Positions 6,932 through 9,449 of a stretch of 9,449 nt of DNA are shown piece by piece; positions within the stretch are counted from its first letter, which is position 1, and every line of letters starts with the position of its first letter. The DNA is taken from contig CAMDKB010000157.1 in the NCBI GenBank assembly GCA_945901195.1, positions 1 to 9,449 of the forward strand, read 5' to 3'. This DNA comes from Rhizobium sp. Q54. Its GTDB lineage: Bacteria > Pseudomonadota > Alphaproteobacteria > Rhizobiales > Beijerinckiaceae. A program made the translations under genes and the position numbers. Under the pieces are notes generated by a model. It saw only the letters and a program-made list of their open reading frames with translations. It did not search any database and was not told the origin of the DNA.

Positions 6932-7219
6932 ATGTCGGTCGATCAGAAAACCGTACGGCGCATTGCGCGTCTGGCGCGTATTGCCGTTACGGATGAGGAG
7001 GTGCCTCACCTCCAGAACGAACTCAACGCAATTCTCGCTTTTGTCGCAGAACTTGATGGTGTGGAAGTGGCGGGTATAGAGCCGTTGACATCTGTGATCC
7101 CCATGAAATTGCCGATGCGGCGTGACGAGGTGACAGACCATGCCGGCGCCGATGTTGTCGTCGCCAATGCGCCTGCCACTGAAAATCATTTCTTCACCGT
7201 GCCGAAGGTGGTGGAATGA
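6932..7219 (+). CDS. gatC: Asp-tRNA(Asn)/Glu-tRNA(Gln) amidotransferase subunit C
   Basis: GatC is the small subunit that wraps around and stabilises GatA in the GatCAB complex. The 95-residue product shows the family pattern: an N-terminal MSVDQKTVRRIARLARIAV segment, a central helix with LQNELNAILAFVAELDGV, the IEPLTSVIP segment, a MRRDEV motif, and the C-terminal APATENHFFTVPKVVE tail. The start at 6932 is chosen because it has GGAG at 6923-6926 and gives the usual length; the same frame is open much further upstream inside ligD, but that part is out-of-frame shadow sequence. The stop overlaps the gatA start by 4 bases (ATGA), typical of coupled gatC-gatA pairs. Confidence 0.96.
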   Translation: MSVDQKTVRRIARLARIAVTDEEVPHLQNELNAILAFVAELDGVEVAGIEPLTSVIPMKLPMRRDEVTDHAGADVVVANAPATENHFFTVPKVVE

Positions 7220-8736
7220 GCGACCTTGCGAAACTGACTTTGGCAGATGCGCGCGATCAATTGCGTGCAAAGAAGATTTCAGCCGTCGAGCTGACGCAGA
7301 CTCATATCCTTGCGATAGAAAAATCGCGCGGTCTGAATGCCTTTGTTGCCGAGACACCGCTCAAGGCTCTCGAAATGGCGCGTGCTGCGGATGCTCACAT
7401 TGCATCTGGAAATGCTGGCCCATTGGAAGGATTGCCGCTCGGGATCAAGGATCTGTATGCAACCGAAGGCGTGCATACCCAGGCCTGCAGTCATATTCTT
7501 GACGGCTTCAAGCCGAACTACGAATCCACGGTGACCTCGCATCTGTGGCGCGATGGCGCTGTCATGCTGGGCAAATTGAATATGGACGAGTTCGCCATGG
7601 GCTCGTCGAACGAGACTTCTTTTTATGGGCCAGTCGCCTCTCCCTGGCTTCCGCCGAACTGGACGGAAGAGCAGGGGCGTCAGGCGCTGGCAGGCGACAA
7701 GAAGGGCCTGCTTGTGCCCGGTGGTTCGTCCGGCGGTTCTGCGTCAGCAGTTGCAGCACGTTTGTGCCTGGGCGCGACCGCGAGTGATACCGGCGGCTCG
7801 ATCCGCCAGCCAGCGGCGTTCACCGGGACAGTCGGCATAAAGCCAACCTATGGCCGTTGTTCCCGCTGGGGCATGGTGGCTTTTGCTTCATCGCTCGATC
7901 AGGCCGGACCCATCACCCGCACGGTTCGCGACAGCGCGATCATGCTGCGTTCCATGGCTGGATATGATTCCAAGGACAGTACCAGCGTCGACCTGCCTGT
8001 GCCTGATTATGAGCAAGCAATTGGCACGTCGATCAAGGGCATGAAGATCGGCATCCCCCGCGAATATCGTGTTGATGGCATGTCCGATGAAATCGAGGCG
8101 CTGTGGCAGAAGGGTATCGACTGGCTTCGCGATGCGGGCGCGGAGATTGTCGACATAACACTTCCGCATACGAAGACAGCGCTGCCCGCATATTATATTG
8201 TCGCTCCGGCCGAGGCTTCGTCCAATCTGGCGCGCTACGACGGCGTTCGTTATGGCTTGAGAGTTCTCGGGCGCGATATCGCGGATATGTACGAAAAGAC
8301 CAGAGCCAAGGGGTTCGGCAAGGAAGTTCGGCGCCGCATCATGATCGGCACCTATGTGCTGTCAGCGGGATATTATGATGCCTATTACCTGCGCGCGCAA
8401 AAGGTGCGTACGTTGATCAAGCGCGATTTCGATCGCGTTTATGCCGACGGTATTGACGCTATTCTCACGCCAGCGACGCCATCGGCTGCATTCGGGATAG
8501 GCGAAAAGGCTGGCGCAGATCCAATCGAGATGTACCTCAACGACATTTTCACTGTGACGGTGAACATGGCGGGGCTGCCGGGTATAGCAGTGCCTGGAGG
8601 TCTTTCGAATGAGGGGCTGCCGCTCGGGTTGCAACTTATCGGCAGGCCATTTGATGAAGGAACGCTTTTCTCAATCGCCGAAGTTATCGAGAGAGCCGCT
8701 GGCCGGATCAAACTGCCAGAAATTTGGTGGGCCTGA
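7216..8736 (+). CDS. gatA: Asp-tRNA(Asn)/Glu-tRNA(Gln) amidotransferase subunit A
   Basis: GatA is the glutaminase subunit that releases ammonia from glutamine (or asparagine) for amidation of mischarged Glu-tRNA(Gln) or Asp-tRNA(Asn) on GatB. The 506-residue product is a full amidase-signature protein. The Ser-cisSer-Lys triad is K78 in GIKDL, S171 in the GGSSGGSASA segment and S195 in DTGGSIRQP; the long signature runs from about 167 to 235 and includes KPTYGR and FASSLDQAGP. The C-terminal part has the normal YYDAYYLRAQKVRTLI and TVNMAGLPGIAVPGG segments, ending in LPEIWWA. The stretch 145-166, just before the signature, looks longer than in related bacteria. gatB is not nearby in the window. 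Confidence 0.97.
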   Translation: MSDLAKLTLADARDQLRAKKISAVELTQTHILAIEKSRGLNAFVAETPLKALEMARAADAHIASGNAGPLEGLPLGIKDLYATEGVHTQACSHILDGFKPNYESTVTSHLWRDGAVMLGKLNMDEFAMGSSNETSFYGPVASPWLPPNWTEEQGRQALAGDKKGLLVPGGSSGGSASAVAARLCLGATASDTGGSIRQPAAFTGTVGIKPTYGRCSRWGMVAFASSLDQAGPITRTVRDSAIMLRSMAGYDSKDSTSVDLPVPDYEQAIGTSIKGMKIGIPREYRVDGMSDEIEALWQKGIDWLRDAGAEIVDITLPHTKTALPAYYIVAPAEASSNLARYDGVRYGLRVLGRDIADMYEKTRAKGFGKEVRRRIMIGTYVLSAGYYDAYYLRAQKVRTLIKRDFDRVYADGIDAILTPATPSAAFGIGEKAGADPIEMYLNDIFTVTVNMAGLPGIAVPGGLSNEGLPLGLQLIGRPFDEGTLFSIAEVIERAAGRIKLPEIWWA

Positions 8737-8951
8737 TGGGTCCGCTGCCGACCGCCATCCTCATAGGGTGCCTGAACGGGCTGCAATGGCTGCTGTGGCT
8801 GGCTGGCGGACTTCTGGTCATCATGGTTGTGACGCAGATCTTGCGGGGCGATGCTGACGCAATGCCGCTGCCCAATCTCGCTGTGGCGGTGGTTTTATTT
8901 CTTGGCGGCGCGTTGAGCGGCTATCTGGCGCGCAAATTCACGCCGCAGTGA
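8736..8951 (+). CDS. Small two-helix membrane protein, unknown function
   Basis: No family is recognised. The 71-residue product from the ATG at 8736 has two hydrophobic segments, about 16-36 and 46-65, joined by a short loop with the charged residues RGDAD, and a basic C-terminus (ARKF). This suggests a small inner-membrane hairpin protein. The ATG shares a base with the gatA stop codon (TGATG), so it is probably co-translated with gatA. In-frame TTG and GTG codons at 8724 and 8727 are alternative starts. A link to amidotransferase function is not shown by anything but position. Confidence 0.7.
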   Translation: MGPLPTAILIGCLNGLQWLLWLAGGLLVIMVVTQILRGDADAMPLPNLAVAVVLFLGGALSGYLARKFTPQ

Positions 8952-8954
8952 AAA

Positions 8955-8978
8955 GCCGGGTATGAGAAAATTACCGGC
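8955..8978 (+). terminator. Weak hairpin after the membrane protein gene
   Basis: GCCGG-G-TA (8955-8962, one bulged G) pairs with TACCGGC (8972-8978) around a 9-base loop, starting 4 bases after the stop codon. There is no T-run, so it is at best a weak or factor-dependent terminator. The rest of the 131-base gap to egtB (8979-9082) shows no convincing promoter boxes. Confidence 0.3.
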
Positions 8979-9082
8979 GACGGTTGATCAAGCTGGCGCC
9001 GATCCCATATGCTTCAATTGAGTAAGAAATTCGGTGCGCGATCTTGCGTTTGGTTAAGTGTTGTTTTGAGCGGGGTGAGCCT

Positions 9083-9449
9083 ATGGCGGAACAATTGGCG
9101 AAAGCCCGGCAATTTTACGCAGCCCCGATTTCAACGCCGACGCTCAAAAGCCGTCTGCTCGAAACGCGAAAGCTCTCGCTAAAACTGGCTTTGCCACTTT
9201 CAGCCGAGGATCAGTGCGTCCAGGCGATGGATGATGCCAGCCCGACAAAATGGCATCTGGCGCACACAACCTGGTTTTTTGAAACATTTATACTTATCAA
9301 ATATTTAGATGGATATAAGGTTTTTGATGACAGCTTTCATTATTGCTTCAACTCTTATTACGAGGCGGAAGGGCCGCGGCACCCTCGCGCCTATCGTGGA
9401 TTGCTGACCCGACCCTCACATCGCCAGATTTTGGACTATCGCGCGCATG
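9083..9449 (+). CDS. egtB: Ergothioneine biosynthesis protein EgtB (hercynylcysteine sulfoxide synthase), 3' truncated by window edge
   Basis: EgtB is a non-haem iron enzyme that joins hercynine to gamma-glutamylcysteine or cysteine with oxygen, the central step of ergothioneine synthesis. Only the first 122 residues are present, so no stop codon is seen. They cover the N-terminal DinB-like domain: SPTKWHLAHTTWFFETF at 53-69, where H61 matches the first iron-ligand His of characterised EgtB, and FNSYYEAEGPRHPRAYRG at 89-106. The other two His ligands and the C-terminal sulfatase-modifying-factor-like domain lie outside. The start has a purine-rich GGGGTGAG site at 9072-9079. An unusually AT-rich stretch lies inside the gene at 9271-9360. 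The alternative, a related 5-histidylcysteine sulfoxide synthase (OvoA), is less likely but cannot be excluded from this fragment. Confidence 0.88.
   Translation, partial: MAEQLAKARQFYAAPISTPTLKSRLLETRKLSLKLALPLSAEDQCVQAMDDASPTKWHLAHTTWFFETFILIKYLDGYKVFDDSFHYCFNSYYEAEGPRHPRAYRGLLTRPSHRQILDYRAH

Overview
The window looks like a chromosomal segment of an alphaproteobacterium, most likely of the order Hyphomicrobiales (Rhizobiales). The evidence is the style of GatA, GatC and RuvX, the presence of a two-gene Ku/LigD non-homologous end-joining (NHEJ) module, and moderately GC-rich coding DNA. The genus cannot be named from sequence reading alone. There is no rRNA, tRNA, CRISPR array, transposase or phage gene.

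Layout. Bases 1-307 have no gene: a long imperfect inverted repeat (4-93) is followed by an AT-rich stretch that probably holds the promoter of the first gene. Next come two tandem, related genes (308-760 and 951-1466) for small exported proteins. Each has a signal peptide, a Gly/Ala-rich hydrophobic segment, Tyr/Pro/Gln repeats and a shared C-terminal motif, EGNRWQxLxRDRxQ. A perfect hairpin lies between them and a good rho-independent terminator follows the second. ruvX (1522-2052) runs convergently on the minus strand. A divergent promoter region (2053-2186) then drives a plus-strand series: a luciferase-like flavin monooxygenase (2187-3236), ku (3316-4287) and ligD (4284 or 4287 to 6854). 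After 77 bases come gatC and gatA, overlapping by 4 bases, and a small two-helix membrane protein overlapping the gatA stop codon. The window ends inside egtB, the ergothioneine sulfoxide synthase gene.

How the genes work together. Ku binds broken DNA ends and LigD (phosphoesterase, ligase and polymerase domains in that order) trims, fills and seals them; the overlapping start and stop suggest coupled translation. GatC and GatA are two subunits of the tRNA-dependent amidotransferase that makes Gln-tRNA(Gln) and/or Asn-tRNA(Asn); gatB is not in the window. RuvX works in 16S rRNA maturation or DNA processing. EgtB makes a low-molecular-weight thiol antioxidant.

I found no convincing wholly new multi-gene system. 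The parts least explained by known biology are the tandem repeat-rich exported protein pair, the inverted repeat at the left edge, and the position of the monooxygenase-ku-ligD block between ruvX and gatCA.
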